DNA from: Chlorobiota bacterium
GTDB taxonomy: Bacteria > Bacteroidota > Ignavibacteria > OLB7
Direction: 5' to 3'
Length of the DNA stretch: 64,000 bases
NCBI GenBank assembly: GCA_016710285.1
Contig: JADJXR010000001.1
Span: 1,550,001-1,614,000 of the forward strand
Of this stretch, positions 26,285-35,346 are shown one piece after another. Under the pieces are notes generated by a model that saw only the letters and a list, made by a program, of their open reading frames with translations, had not been told where the DNA came from and searched no databases. The number at the start of each line of letters is the position of its first letter. Position 1 is the first letter of the stretch. Position numbers and translations under genes: made by a program.

Positions 26285-29200
26285 ATGAAACGTTCGCGCA
26301 TTGCTTACGCCGCCACGCTTGCTGCCGCGCTGTTTGCCGCACAGCAGGGGATGGCCCAGATTCCGGGACAGATGACCTACCAGGGGCTTCTGACCAACAG
26401 CAACGGAACCCCGTTCCCCGACGGCTCGGTAACGATGACCTTCAACATTTACGAAGGGGCAACCGCCATTTGGTCCGAAACGCAATCCGTGCAGATCAGC
26501 AAGGGATTGTTCAACGTGACGTTGGGGCAAAGCACCTCGCTCAGCTCCTTGAAGTTCGACAAGCCCTATCAGCTTGGGGTGACGATTGGGGGAAGCGAGC
26601 TAACCCGCACGCCGCTGGTTTCGGCCCCGTACGCACTGAGCGCCGCCAGCGCGCTGACCGTGCCGAACGGCGCGATCACCACCGACAAGCTGGCAAACGG
26701 CGCGGTAACGCTGGATAAACTTTCGCCAACGTTGCTGCAAAATTTGGGGAGCGCCGTTCTGGGTCAAATTCCCGACGGATCCATTAGCCCAAGCAAAATA
26801 GGCACCGAAGGAAGCAGCAATGGCCAAGTGCTGGTGAACAACGGGGGAACCCCTGAATGGCAAACGCTGAACAGCACGGGGGGGGGGGATATCACCGCAG
26901 TGAACGCTGGCGATGGGCTTGGCGGCGGCGGAACCAACGGCGATGTGACGCTGTTCATCCGCCCGAACGGAATCCAGACGGCGATGATCCAGAACAATGC
27001 CATCACCCCAGAAAAATTGGTGAACAGCGGCGCGTTGGCCGGAAGCTACGGCGGCAACACAAAGGTGGCGAAGATCACCGTTGACGCAAAAGGGCGCGTC
27101 ACCAATGCCCAAGAGGTTGACATTGCCGGCGCACAGCCCGCAGGTCCCGCCGGTGGCGATTTAACCGATTTCTACCCAACCCCAAAGGTGGCAGCGATTC
27201 GGGGCGTTCCCGTTTCCGCAGCCGCCCCAGCCAACGGGGAGGTGCTTCGGTTCAACAACACCACCGGACGCTGGGAGCCTTCCACCGATGGTTCCAGCTT
27301 GGTCAATCTTAACTCATCCAGCCTTGTTGGCCCTGTTTCGCTGGCCAATCTTCCCAACGCCTCTGGCGATGTCACCGGTCCAATCAACAACCTGACCACT
27401 GCGCGAATCCGCGGCACCAACGTCTCGCTGACCGCGCCAACGGTTACTGGCCAGATGCTTCGTTTCAACAACACCGCAGGGCAGTGGGAACCTTCCACCG
27501 ATGGCTCGGCTTTGACGAATCTGAACGCCGGGAACCTCACCGGAAATCTGCCAGCGTTGAACGGGGCGAACATCACCAACATCAACGCAACGAACATCAC
27601 CACCGGGACCGTTCCGCCAGCCAACTTGCCGAACGCTGCGGGTGATGTCACCGGGCCAATCAACAACCTGACCACTGCGCGAATCCGCGGCACTAACGTT
27701 TCGGCAACCGCTCCGACGGTTACTGGCCAAATGCTCCGTTTCAACAACACCGCTGGGCAGTGGGAACCTTCCACCGATGGCTCGGCTTTGACGAACCTGA
27801 ACGCCGGAAATCTCACCGGAAATCTGCCAGCGTTGAACGGGGCAAGCATCACCAACATCAACGCAACGAACATCACCACCGGGACCGTTCCGCCAGCCAA
27901 TTTGCCGAACGCTGCGGGCGATGTCACCGGTCCGATCAACAACCTGACCACTGCGCGAATCCGCGGAACCAACGTTGCCACGACCGCGCCAACCAACGGC
28001 CAGGTCCTCAAGTTTGATGGAACCAACTGGACTCCATCAACCGACAACGCCGGAACCGGAACCGTCACCTCCGTCGGACTGGCGATGCCGAGCATTTTCG
28101 GTGTCAGCGGCAGCCCCGTCACCACCAACGGAACGCTCACAGCTACGCTGGCAAGCCAAACACAAAACACCGTGTTTGCTGCACCAAACGGAGCAAACGG
28201 AACTCCAAGTTTCCGCAACCTTGTTGCTGATGATTTGCCCGATGCCGACGGCGACGTGACCGGTGCCTACGACGACTTGCAGTTGGCCAGCACCGGAGTA
28301 ACACCAGGGACCTACGGCAGCCTGACCCAAATCCCAACCTTCACCGTTGATGATGATGGTCGCTTAACAGCCGCCGGTTCCGTCACCCTTACCGGTGCGC
28401 CACCTAACGGTGCTGCGGGAGGAGACCTAACCGGAACCTATCCAAACCCAACCGTTGCGCCAAACGCCATCACCAGCGCGAAAATCCTTGACGGAGCCGT
28501 GGGCAATGGTGACTTGGCCGACGATGCCGTCACCGCCAGCAAGATTGCTGCAAACGCCGTCAACTCTAGCGAGATTGCGGCCGATGCTGTTGGCGCAAGC
28601 GAGATTGCAACCAGCGCAGTAACCACCACCGAGATTCTGGACAACACCATCTTGGCGATTGATCTTGCCCCGGGTGTGATCCCAACAACCCTTCCGCCAA
28701 GCGGTGCTGCCGGGGGAGATTTGACCGGAACCTATCCAAACCCAACCGTTGCGAAGCTCCGCGGCACCAACGTTTCGGCAACCGCGCCAACGGTTACTGG
28801 CCAGATGCTCCGTTTCAACAACACCGCTGGGCAGTGGGAACCTTCCACCGATGGCTCGGCCTTGACGAACCTGAATGGAGCGAATATCAGCGGCACCATT
28901 AACGTTGCCAATCTTCCGAATGCTGCGGGTGATGTCACCGGGCCAATCAACAACCTGACCACTGCACGAATCCGCGGCACTAACGTTGCCACGACCGCAC
29001 CAACCAACGGCCAGGTCCTCAAGTTCGACGGAACCAACTGGGCTCCGGCTGCCGACAACGCCGGAACCGGAACCGTTACCTCCGTCGGACTGGCGATGCC
29101 GAGCATTTTCGGTGTCAGCGGCAGCCCCGTCACCACCAACGGAACGCTCACAGCTACGCTGGCAAGCCAAACACAAAACACCGTGTTTGCTGCACCAAAC

Positions 29201-31543
29201 GGAGCAAACGGAACTCCAAGTTTCCGCAACCTTGTTGCTGATGATTTGCCCGATGCCGACGGCGACGTGACCGGTGCCTACGACGACTTGCAGTTGGCCA
29301 GCACCGGAGTAACACCAGGGACCTACGGCAGCCTGACCCAAATCCCAACCTTCACCGTTGATGATGACGGTCGCTTAACAGCCGCCGGTTCCGTCACCCT
29401 TACCGGTGCGCCACCTAACGGTGCTGCGGGAGGAGACCTAACCGGAACCTATCCAAACCCAACCGTTGCTAAACTCCGCGGAACCAACGTTTCGGCAACC
29501 GCACCAACGACCAACCAAGTGTTGAAGTTCGACGGAACCAACTGGGCTCCGGCTGCCGACAACGCCGGAACAGGAACCGTTACCTCCGTTGGCATGGCAA
29601 TGCCATCCATCTTCAACGTCAGCGGCAGCCCCGTCACCAATGCCGGAACGCTGACCGCTACGCTGGCCAATCAAACGCAGAACCTTTTCTTCGCTTCGCC
29701 AAACGGATCTACTGGCACACCAACCTTCCGTGGCATCGTTGCTGATGATTTGCCCGATGCCGACGGCGACGTGACCGGTGCCTACGACGACTTGCAGTTG
29801 GCCAGCACCGGAGTAACACCAGGGACCTACGGCAGCCTGACCCAAATCCCAACCTTCACCGTTGATGATGACGGTCGCTTAACAGCCGCCGGTTCCGTCA
29901 CCCTTACCGGTGCGCCACCTAACGGTGCTGCGGGCGGAGACCTAACCGGAACCTATCCAAACCCAACCGTTGCTAAACTCCGCGGAACCAACGTTTCGGC
30001 AACCGCACCAACGACCAACCAAGTGTTGAAGTTCGACGGAACCAACTGGGCTCCGGCTGCCGATAACGCCGGAACAGGAACCGTTACCTCCGTTGGCATG
30101 GCAATGCCATCCATCTTCAACGTCAGTGGCAGCCCCGTCACCAACGCCGGAACGCTGACCGCTACGCTGGCCAATCAAACGCAGAACATGGTCTTTGCTT
30201 CGCCAAACGGATCCACTGGTGCACCAACCTTCCGTGGTCTTGTTGCTGGCGATCTTCCCAACGCTGCGGGCGATGTCACCGGCGCGTTCGGTAGCCTGAC
30301 GGTGGCGCGGATTCGCGGAACTAACGTTTCGGCAACCACGCCAACGACCAACCAAGTGTTGAAGTTCGACGGAACCAACTGGGCACCGGCTGCCGATAAC
30401 GCCGGAACAGGAACCGTTACCTCCGTCGGCATGGCAATGCCATCCATCTTCAACGTCAGTGGCAGCCCTGTCACCAATGCCGGAACGCTGACCGCTACGC
30501 TGGCCAATCAAACGCAGAACATGGTCTTTGCTTCGCCAAACGGATCCACTGGTGCACCAACCTTCCGTGGTCTTGTTGCTGGCGATCTTCCCAATGCTGC
30601 GGGCGATGTCACCGGCGCGTTCGGTAGCCTGACAGTGGCGCGGATTCGCGGAACTAACGTTTCGGCAACCACGCCAACGACCAACCAAGTGTTGAAGTTC
30701 GACGGAACCAACTGGGCACCCGGAACCGATAACGGATTTGCGCTCCCCTTCAGCGGATCGGCAAGCTCATCGCCGGCGGCAGTGTTCGACGTAACGAACA
30801 CCAACGCAAGCGGCCCTGGCATTCGTGTTCGTTCGCAGAACACTTCATCGGGCGTGACAAGTGGCGTGGCATTGGATGCCGAAAGCGGATCGGCCAGCAC
30901 ACTGCGCGCACGCAACAACGGCGGCGGCGCCACGGTTGATGCCAGCAACAGCGGAACAGGGAATGTGATTTTGGCAGCCGCCAGCGCCAACGCCGCAACC
31001 GGAAACGTTGTGCAGATTGACAAGTCGGGAACTTCCGCAGCCACGGGTGGCGTTGGTTTGCAAGTGAACATGAACGGCTACGCCAACGGAACCGGCATTG
31101 ACGTGAGCGTGGGGAACGACGCAAACGTGGCGAACAAAGGGATTGGGGTGAACGTCAACATGGCCGACGTCACCACCACCAACGAAACCATGAAGCTGAA
31201 CCACGACGGAACCGGAACCAAAGCACCGGCCCTGACCATCACGCGTGGCACGGCAGCATATTCGCTGAAGACCTACAGCTCAAGCACAGCAATCACGCTG
31301 GACCCGGCATACACGGTCCACGAAATCTCGCCGCTTGACACGCTATCGGTGACGTTGCCAACCCCAACGGACCTTCCAGTTGGCAGCTTGCTGATTGTGG
31401 TGAACACCTACAACAGCACCTCAATTCGGACCCTGACAATCAGCGGGGCCAGCGTCAACAAAACCGTCAGCGTTCTCAAGAACGAATCGGCAACGTTTGT
31501 TCGCTGCAACGACGGCAAATGGCACGTGATGAGCGTCTTCTAA
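26285..31543 (+). CDS. Very large secreted repetitive protein with phage-tail-fibre-like repeats
   Basis: A 1,752-residue product. A signal peptide (residues 1-25, ending GMAQ) leads into an N-terminal module of about 110 residues (MTYQGLLTNSNGTPFPDGSV to PLVSAPYALSAAS). This module is common in exported proteins of Bacteroidota and Chlorobiota relatives. The rest is built from three recurring units: GDVTGPINNLTTARIRGTNV..., TVTSVG.AMPSIF.VSGSPVT (five copies), and GDVTGAYDDLQLASTGVTPG (three copies), interleaved with AAGGDLTGTYPNPTVA. Similar units occur in tail fibres and adhesins. The last 260 residues are not repetitive and may be the functional or anchoring end. ATG 26285 is preferred to the TTG at 26261. 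The gene contains a G11 tract (26878-26888) and is closed by a strong terminator. Adhesin or surface-fibre role is inferred. Confidence 0.8.
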   Translation: MKRSRIAYAATLAAALFAAQQGMAQIPGQMTYQGLLTNSNGTPFPDGSVTMTFNIYEGATAIWSETQSVQISKGLFNVTLGQSTSLSSLKFDKPYQLGVTIGGSELTRTPLVSAPYALSAASALTVPNGAITTDKLANGAVTLDKLSPTLLQNLGSAVLGQIPDGSISPSKIGTEGSSNGQVLVNNGGTPEWQTLNSTGGGDITAVNAGDGLGGGGTNGDVTLFIRPNGIQTAMIQNNAITPEKLVNSGALAGSYGGNTKVAKITVDAKGRVTNAQEVDIAGAQPAGPAGGDLTDFYPTPKVAAIRGVPVSAAAPANGEVLRFNNTTGRWEPSTDGSSLVNLNSSSLVGPVSLANLPNASGDVTGPINNLTTARIRGTNVSLTAPTVTGQMLRFNNTAGQWEPSTDGSALTNLNAGNLTGNLPALNGANITNINATNITTGTVPPANLPNAAGDVTGPINNLTTARIRGTNVSATAPTVTGQMLRFNNTAGQWEPSTDGSALTNLNAGNLTGNLPALNGASITNINATNITTGTVPPANLPNAAGDVTGPINNLTTARIRGTNVATTAPTNGQVLKFDGTNWTPSTDNAGTGTVTSVGLAMPSIFGVSGSPVTTNGTLTATLASQTQNTVFAAPNGANGTPSFRNLVADDLPDADGDVTGAYDDLQLASTGVTPGTYGSLTQIPTFTVDDDGRLTAAGSVTLTGAPPNGAAGGDLTGTYPNPTVAPNAITSAKILDGAVGNGDLADDAVTASKIAANAVNSSEIAADAVGASEIATSAVTTTEILDNTILAIDLAPGVIPTTLPPSGAAGGDLTGTYPNPTVAKLRGTNVSATAPTVTGQMLRFNNTAGQWEPSTDGSALTNLNGANISGTINVANLPNAAGDVTGPINNLTTARIRGTNVATTAPTNGQVLKFDGTNWAPAADNAGTGTVTSVGLAMPSIFGVSGSPVTTNGTLTATLASQTQNTVFAAPNGANGTPSFRNLVADDLPDADGDVTGAYDDLQLASTGVTPGTYGSLTQIPTFTVDDDGRLTAAGSVTLTGAPPNGAAGGDLTGTYPNPTVAKLRGTNVSATAPTTNQVLKFDGTNWAPAADNAGTGTVTSVGMAMPSIFNVSGSPVTNAGTLTATLANQTQNLFFASPNGSTGTPTFRGIVADDLPDADGDVTGAYDDLQLASTGVTPGTYGSLTQIPTFTVDDDGRLTAAGSVTLTGAPPNGAAGGDLTGTYPNPTVAKLRGTNVSATAPTTNQVLKFDGTNWAPAADNAGTGTVTSVGMAMPSIFNVSGSPVTNAGTLTATLANQTQNMVFASPNGSTGAPTFRGLVAGDLPNAAGDVTGAFGSLTVARIRGTNVSATTPTTNQVLKFDGTNWAPAADNAGTGTVTSVGMAMPSIFNVSGSPVTNAGTLTATLANQTQNMVFASPNGSTGAPTFRGLVAGDLPNAAGDVTGAFGSLTVARIRGTNVSATTPTTNQVLKFDGTNWAPGTDNGFALPFSGSASSSPAAVFDVTNTNASGPGIRVRSQNTSSGVTSGVALDAESGSASTLRARNNGGGATVDASNSGTGNVILAAASANAATGNVVQIDKSGTSAATGGVGLQVNMNGYANGTGIDVSVGNDANVANKGIGVNVNMADVTTTNETMKLNHDGTGTKAPALTITRGTAAYSLKTYSSSTAITLDPAYTVHEISPLDTLSVTLPTPTDLPVGSLLIVVNTYNSTSIRTLTISGASVNKTVSVLKNESATFVRCNDGKWHVMSVF
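26878..26888 (+). repeat. G11 homopolymer inside the repeat-protein gene
   Basis: Eleven consecutive G bases span codons 198-202 (Thr-Gly-Gly-Gly-Asp). A one-base slip would frameshift the protein soon after its N-terminal module. This is the classic substrate for slipped-strand phase variation. Confidence 0.75.
28042..28455 (+). repeat. Long near-identical DNA repeat, copy 1
   Basis: About 414 bp that recur at 29053-29466 (offset 1,011 bp) with only a few mismatches seen by eye. Parts recur a third time near 29736-29960. The length in codons is whole, so recombination between copies would delete or duplicate 337 residues in frame. Confidence 0.8.
29053..29466 (+). repeat. Long near-identical DNA repeat, copy 2
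   Basis: Second copy of the 28042-28455 repeat. Downstream, a separate 333-bp (111-codon) unit is tandemly repeated: the sequence starting CGATGTCACCGGCGCGTTCG occurs at 30271 and again at 30604. Confidence 0.8.
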
Positions 31544-31585
31544 GCCGAAAGCTCACAAGCAGAATCGCACCGATCACACAACAGC

Positions 31586-31617
31586 AAGCGGGGGATGCAG
31601 CAATGCATCCCCCGCTT
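31586..31617 (+). terminator. Rho-independent terminator of the repeat-protein gene
   Basis: A perfect 13-bp stem (AAGCGGGGGATGC) with a 6-base loop is followed by GTATTTTG, 42 bp after the stop codon. Confidence 0.85.
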
Positions 31618-31665
31618 GTATTTTGCGGCAAGTCTGAACCCGTCCATAATCAACAGAGGAAAGCC

Positions 31666-32346
31666 ATGACAGCAGAAGAAGTCTTTCAACAATTGGAGTC
31701 GCTCGGCAGCGAGCAAACACGAAAAACCTACCGGAGGCATGGTGTTTTGGGGGAGATGTACGGGGTGAGTTATGCCAATCTTGGAGCCTTAGCAAAGAAG
31801 CTGAAAAGGAACCACCCATTGGCGTTAGCGTTGTGGCAAAGCGGCAACCACGATGCACGGATGCTTGCCACCATGATTGCCGATCCCGCACAGCTTGACG
31901 GCAAAATTCTGGATACGTGGGTTGCCGATTTAGACTCCGCCCCACTCACCGATGCCTTTGCAAAAATTGCAGACGATGCGCCAGACGGAACAAAGAAATC
32001 TGCGAAATGGAGGAAGTCGAAGGAGGAGTGGGTAAGCAGTGCTGGATGGTTCATCACCGCACAGCAAGCCGGGAACCCAGCCGTGGCCGACGACTCCCTT
32101 GCCGCACTGCTCCCCATCATCGAAGCCACCATCCACAAGGCGAAGAACCGAACCCGCTACGCCATGAACACAGCATTGATCTCCATTGGCCTGCGCCCGG
32201 GCCTGCGCCAACAAGCGATTGCCACCGCACGGGCAATTGGCAAAGTTGAGGTTGACCACGGCCAAACCAGCTGCAAAACTCCCGATGCGGAATCGTACAT
32301 CTTGAAGACGGTGGAGCATCGGGAGAAGAGCCGCCCCCAGCAGTGA
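31666..32346 (+). CDS. AlkD-like DNA alkylation repair / HEAT-repeat protein
   Basis: A 226-residue all-helical protein of the AlkD family, whose characterised members are HEAT-repeat DNA glycosylases for alkylated bases. Recognisable segments are the N-terminal helix with LESLGSEQTRKTYRRHG, YGVSYANLGALAKKL, the DARMLATMIAD repeat helix and the C-terminal NTALISIGLRPGLRQQAIATARAIGKVEVDHGQTSCKTPDA. The last segment is typical of the family branch that many genomes label DNA alkylation repair protein. Start at 31666 is supported by AGAGGA 6 bp ahead; an in-frame upstream extension overlaps the previous gene. It is transcribed independently because a terminator separates it from the upstream gene. 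Confidence 0.75.
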   Translation: MTAEEVFQQLESLGSEQTRKTYRRHGVLGEMYGVSYANLGALAKKLKRNHPLALALWQSGNHDARMLATMIADPAQLDGKILDTWVADLDSAPLTDAFAKIADDAPDGTKKSAKWRKSKEEWVSSAGWFITAQQAGNPAVADDSLAALLPIIEATIHKAKNRTRYAMNTALISIGLRPGLRQQAIATARAIGKVEVDHGQTSCKTPDAESYILKTVEHREKSRPQQ

Positions 32347-32426
32347 GCAGAGCTTCGGAATTGTGGTAAGAAGGAGGGCGGCAAATCCGCTTGATCTCCT
32401 TGGAATGGAGAAGGAAATCGCGGGGG

Positions 32427-32630
32427 TTATTTCCGCCATTCCTGAAGCAGCGCACGCACCGCTGTGGGGTTGTAGCTTTCGCCGGCTGCCATTGCCGAAA
32501 GCTCACGTGCGTTGCGGGGGGTTCCGTTGGCCTGCAACGTCATCAGGGCTGGCAGCCCCAGCCGGAGCGGAGCCGCCGCGCCGACCAAGGCGATCAGGAT
32601 CAGAAGGCAGCTCCGCAGCTGATGGCGCAT
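32427..32630 (-). CDS. Small 67-residue exported or membrane protein coupled to the TPR gene
   Basis: MRHQLRSC is followed by a hydrophobic segment LLILIALVGAAAPLRLG, consistent with a signal peptide or single anchor, then about 40 polar residues ending VRALLQEWRK. The ATG lies 2 bp after the stop codon of the upstream TPR gene, an arrangement that favours translational coupling. No family recognised; support comes only from position and the plausible signal segment. Confidence 0.45.
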   Translation of the reverse strand: MRHQLRSCLLILIALVGAAAPLRLGLPALMTLQANGTPRNARELSAMAAGESYNPTAVRALLQEWRK

Positions 32631-32632
32631 GA

Positions 32633-33745
32633 TTACTTGATGGGTTTGACGGGTCTGTATTCTTTCATCCAATTGGCGAACGCTTTCACTTCTTTCTGGT
32701 GCTCGGTTAGCCAGGACTCTGCGCCGGGGATCATGGAGTTCGCCGCCACCAAATGGCAGAAGGCCTGAACATGATTCAACCGAACGATTTCCGAATACCA
32801 GGGCAAGTAGAACTGCTGGGTAAAACTGGTTGCCACAGGGTTCTTCTCCGCTGCCTCCGCAACCAAATCCACTGCCGCCCGGATGTTTTTTATGTACTTG
32901 TCCAGATCGGTACGGTATGCGCCCACGCTGTCCACCAACGCTGAGTCCAGCAGCTTGTTAAGATGCCCCATCAACGCCAACGCCCCCTCTTGCAGTTGGA
33001 AATTTCCTTCGCTGGTATCGGAAGAACCGCTCAGATAGATCTTATTCTTCTCGTTATTCTTCTGGTTAATTCTGCCTGTGATGATTTCTTCAACCACCGC
33101 CGCCGCTTGTTGCGCCCGCTCGGTTCCCCCTTCAAGAATCAGGAAGTGTGTGTACGCCATAAGGGCGGGGGCGTGCAAGCCGCGTGCCATCCATAGCTGG
33201 GCCAGCGCCATGTGGCTGGAGGGGTGAAATGGATAGAGCCGCAATGCTTGCTGGAAACTGGCTTCGGCTTCTTTCCCCCTGCTCATTCGGGCAAACGTCA
33301 GCCCCAGGTTGTAGTGAAGCAGGAAGAAATCTGGGCTGGCGGCAAGGGCTTCCTGATATATCTCCACCGCTTTCTCCGGCTCCCCCTGGTCGTCGTGGAT
33401 ATTGGCGATTACCATGTAGAGCTGTGGCAGCATCTGCGAGCGGTAGCGCGTTCCTTCCATTGCTGTTTGCAAGGCTTCCTCCTTCTCCCCTTTTTCATAT
33501 TGCGAGTAGGCAAGCTCATACAAGGCTATGGTGTTGGCAGGGTTTTTCTGCAATGCTTTTTTGTAGAACTCAATCGCTTCGTCATAATCCTTGCGGTCGT
33601 GCCAATGGACTCCGATGGCGATTAAGCTATCCTGTTCCGGTGTTGAGGGAACTTCGGGCAGAAGGTCTTGAGCAACGCTTTGAACACTGCCAAAAGTGGC
33701 AAGCAGCAGCAGCAATGTCAGCGCGGTGGGCAGCCAGCGAACCAT
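32633..33745 (-). CDS. Secreted TPR-repeat protein
   Basis: A 370-residue protein with a signal peptide (WLPTALTLLLLLATFGSVQSVAQ). It has at least five tetratricopeptide units, for example AIGVHWHDRKDYDEAIEFYK, ALYELAYSQYEKGEKEEALQ and HYNLGLTFARMSRGKEAEAS (about residues 40-200), then a helical C-terminal domain of unknown type. TPR arrays are protein-binding scaffolds, so a periplasmic or surface assembly role is likely but not proven. The start at 33745 is fixed by AAGGAGGA 7 bp upstream. The gene is divergent from the DUF481 gene and overlaps nothing. Confidence 0.75.
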   Translation of the reverse strand: MVRWLPTALTLLLLLATFGSVQSVAQDLLPEVPSTPEQDSLIAIGVHWHDRKDYDEAIEFYKKALQKNPANTIALYELAYSQYEKGEKEEALQTAMEGTRYRSQMLPQLYMVIANIHDDQGEPEKAVEIYQEALAASPDFFLLHYNLGLTFARMSRGKEAEASFQQALRLYPFHPSSHMALAQLWMARGLHAPALMAYTHFLILEGGTERAQQAAAVVEEIITGRINQKNNEKNKIYLSGSSDTSEGNFQLQEGALALMGHLNKLLDSALVDSVGAYRTDLDKYIKNIRAAVDLVAEAAEKNPVATSFTQQFYLPWYSEIVRLNHVQAFCHLVAANSMIPGAESWLTEHQKEVKAFANWMKEYRPVKPIK

Positions 33746-33892
33746 GATGTTCCTCCTTGAAAAAAAAGTGTTGCGAACGTATCCGATGGGCAGTTCTGCC
33801 CGCAGTAAAATGGCTTGAATCTGATTGATCAGCAAGGGGCGAATTGGGAAGATTGTTGCGCCGGTGGCGTTCGATCATGTAGCTTGCTTCCC

Positions 33893-34690
33893 ATGATCCA
33901 TACTTCACAGATATTTCACGGTTGGCGCAGGGCGGCGCAAGTGGTGGCCGCTGGTTGGTTGGTGCTGGGAACCACGCAGGCCCAGGTGAATACGGAGTCT
34001 ATGCGGCGGGAATGGGGTGGGGAAGGGGTGCATGGGCAAGCGGGGTTCAACCTTGCGTTGCAGCAAGGGAACTCCCAATATCTGCGGCTTGGCTTGGGGG
34101 CACGGGTTGATTATCTGGCCGATCCAATCTACACCTTTGCCGTGGCAAACTGGCAACGCCGCACCGATGCCGGAACCCTAAAACAGCACGATGGATTCCT
34201 CCATGCCCGCGTTGTGTACACCCTGATCCCAACGGTGAAAGCCGAAGGGTTCGCCCAGAAGGAGTTCAACGATTTTATCCGGCTGAAGGACCGGGGTCTG
34301 CTTGGGGCGGGCGTTCGATTCACCCTTGCCGAAGCCAACACCGACACGTTCTTGCTAACGGTTCATCTGGGAACCGGAGCAATGTACGAGCGTGAGGTCC
34401 TGGACCTTGATCCCGCCGACCACCAGTCAAGCATGGTCCGCTCCACTAACTATCTATCGTTTGCGTGGCGGGTGCGGAAAAATTTCTCCGTTACCACCAC
34501 CACGTACTACCAACCAGCGTTCGGCGACCCCAGCGATTTCCGCGTGCTGAGCAACCTGGGGGGGACCTTCTCCATCAGCGACCTTCTTAGCTTCAACGTC
34601 GCGCTGAACTACCGCTACGACCATCAACCTCCACCGGCGGTGCGCCCGTACGACCTCGCCATCAGCAATGGGGTGACAGTGGGGTTTTAG
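33893..34690 (+). CDS. DUF481-type outer-membrane beta-barrel protein
   Basis: A 265-residue exported protein. The signal segment is AAQVVAAGWLVLGTTQAQV. The mature part alternates hydrophobic and polar residues in amphipathic strands: GQAGFNLALQQGNSQYLRLGLGARVDYL, FLHARVVYTLIPTVKAEGFAQKE, LLGAGVRFTLAE and SFNVALNYRYDH, ending in Phe as outer-membrane barrels do. This matches the DUF481 family (salt-induced outer-membrane protein-like). Start at MIHTSQIF is chosen because it directly precedes the signal peptide. It is divergent from the TPR gene. Confidence 0.75.
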   Translation: MIHTSQIFHGWRRAAQVVAAGWLVLGTTQAQVNTESMRREWGGEGVHGQAGFNLALQQGNSQYLRLGLGARVDYLADPIYTFAVANWQRRTDAGTLKQHDGFLHARVVYTLIPTVKAEGFAQKEFNDFIRLKDRGLLGAGVRFTLAEANTDTFLLTVHLGTGAMYEREVLDLDPADHQSSMVRSTNYLSFAWRVRKNFSVTTTTYYQPAFGDPSDFRVLSNLGGTFSISDLLSFNVALNYRYDHQPPPAVRPYDLAISNGVTVGF

Positions 34691-34762
34691 CCCCCTTGCC
34701 TTCTTGAACCGAAGCAGGGCTAATCCTCCACTATCACCCGTTTGCCGTCGCTATCTTCAACG

Positions 34763-35290
34763 TTAATGGGGTTGGATTGGCGAGCTTAGCGTGTAGATGT
34801 TGTTTTCCTCGTTGGTTTCCATCACCTGGTCGCCGCTGTCAACATAGACGCGAGCACTGAATGGGCGATAATCAACCCCCGACGGAATCGGGATCTGATA
34901 CTGATGCGATGCCCCCTTTGCCAGCGCTGGGATCGTAAAGGTCAGGTCCTGGCTCACATAGCTTTGCGGCTCCTGGTAGCCCCCCTGACCGTAGCAGCAG
35001 GCGTAGTAACTGAACTCCACGTTCAGCGAGCAGGGTTGCGTGCTGTTTCCTTCGCCGATGTTGTAGATTTTCAGATTGACGGTGCGCCCGGCCCCGCTTC
35101 CGCCAACCCACGCCACTTGCGTTTTCAGGTCGGGGCGTTTCACCATCTGGACCTTTGGCCGTTGGGTTTGGATGTTCGGTTGGCTTCCCATTGGCTCAAT
35201 CGTCGGTTTTGGTTGCTGCGCAAACGACGTTGTGGCAAGCATCATCGCGGCGGCAGTGGTGGCAAGCATCATCGTGGTGTTGATCTTCAT
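34763..35290 (-). CDS. Secreted CARDB/APHP-domain protein
   Basis: A 175-residue protein with a signal peptide (LATTAAAMMLATTSFAQ), a Pro/Gln-rich linker, and one CARDB-like immunoglobulin-fold domain. The domain contains RTVNLKIYNIGEGNS, SYVSQDLTFTIPALAKGASHQYQIPIP and the terminal signature DSGDQVMETNEENNIYTL, the usual ending of this extracellular adhesion-type fold. A CCYGQGGY loop is unusual and may form a disulfide. Start at 35290 is supported by AAGGAG 8 bp upstream. It lies 56 bp downstream of a zinc-ribbon gene on the same strand. Confidence 0.75.
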   Translation of the reverse strand: MKINTTMMLATTAAAMMLATTSFAQQPKPTIEPMGSQPNIQTQRPKVQMVKRPDLKTQVAWVGGSGAGRTVNLKIYNIGEGNSTQPCSLNVEFSYYACCYGQGGYQEPQSYVSQDLTFTIPALAKGASHQYQIPIPSGVDYRPFSARVYVDSGDQVMETNEENNIYTLSSPIQPH

Positions 35291-35346
35291 CGTTGCTTCT
35301 CCTTGTTCAAGCATAGGTTATGGTTGTTATGGTGCCATGGTGGCGG

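Noticed and set aside
27172..31204. Long minus-strand open frames opposite the repeat protein
   Set aside because: They are antisense to a low-complexity GC-rich repeat and simply mirror its periodicity. No start signals or families.
26285..31543. Regularly spaced repeats that could suggest a CRISPR array
   Set aside because: The repeats are long, coding, variable in spacing and all in one open frame. There are no short identical repeats with unique spacers and no cas genes.
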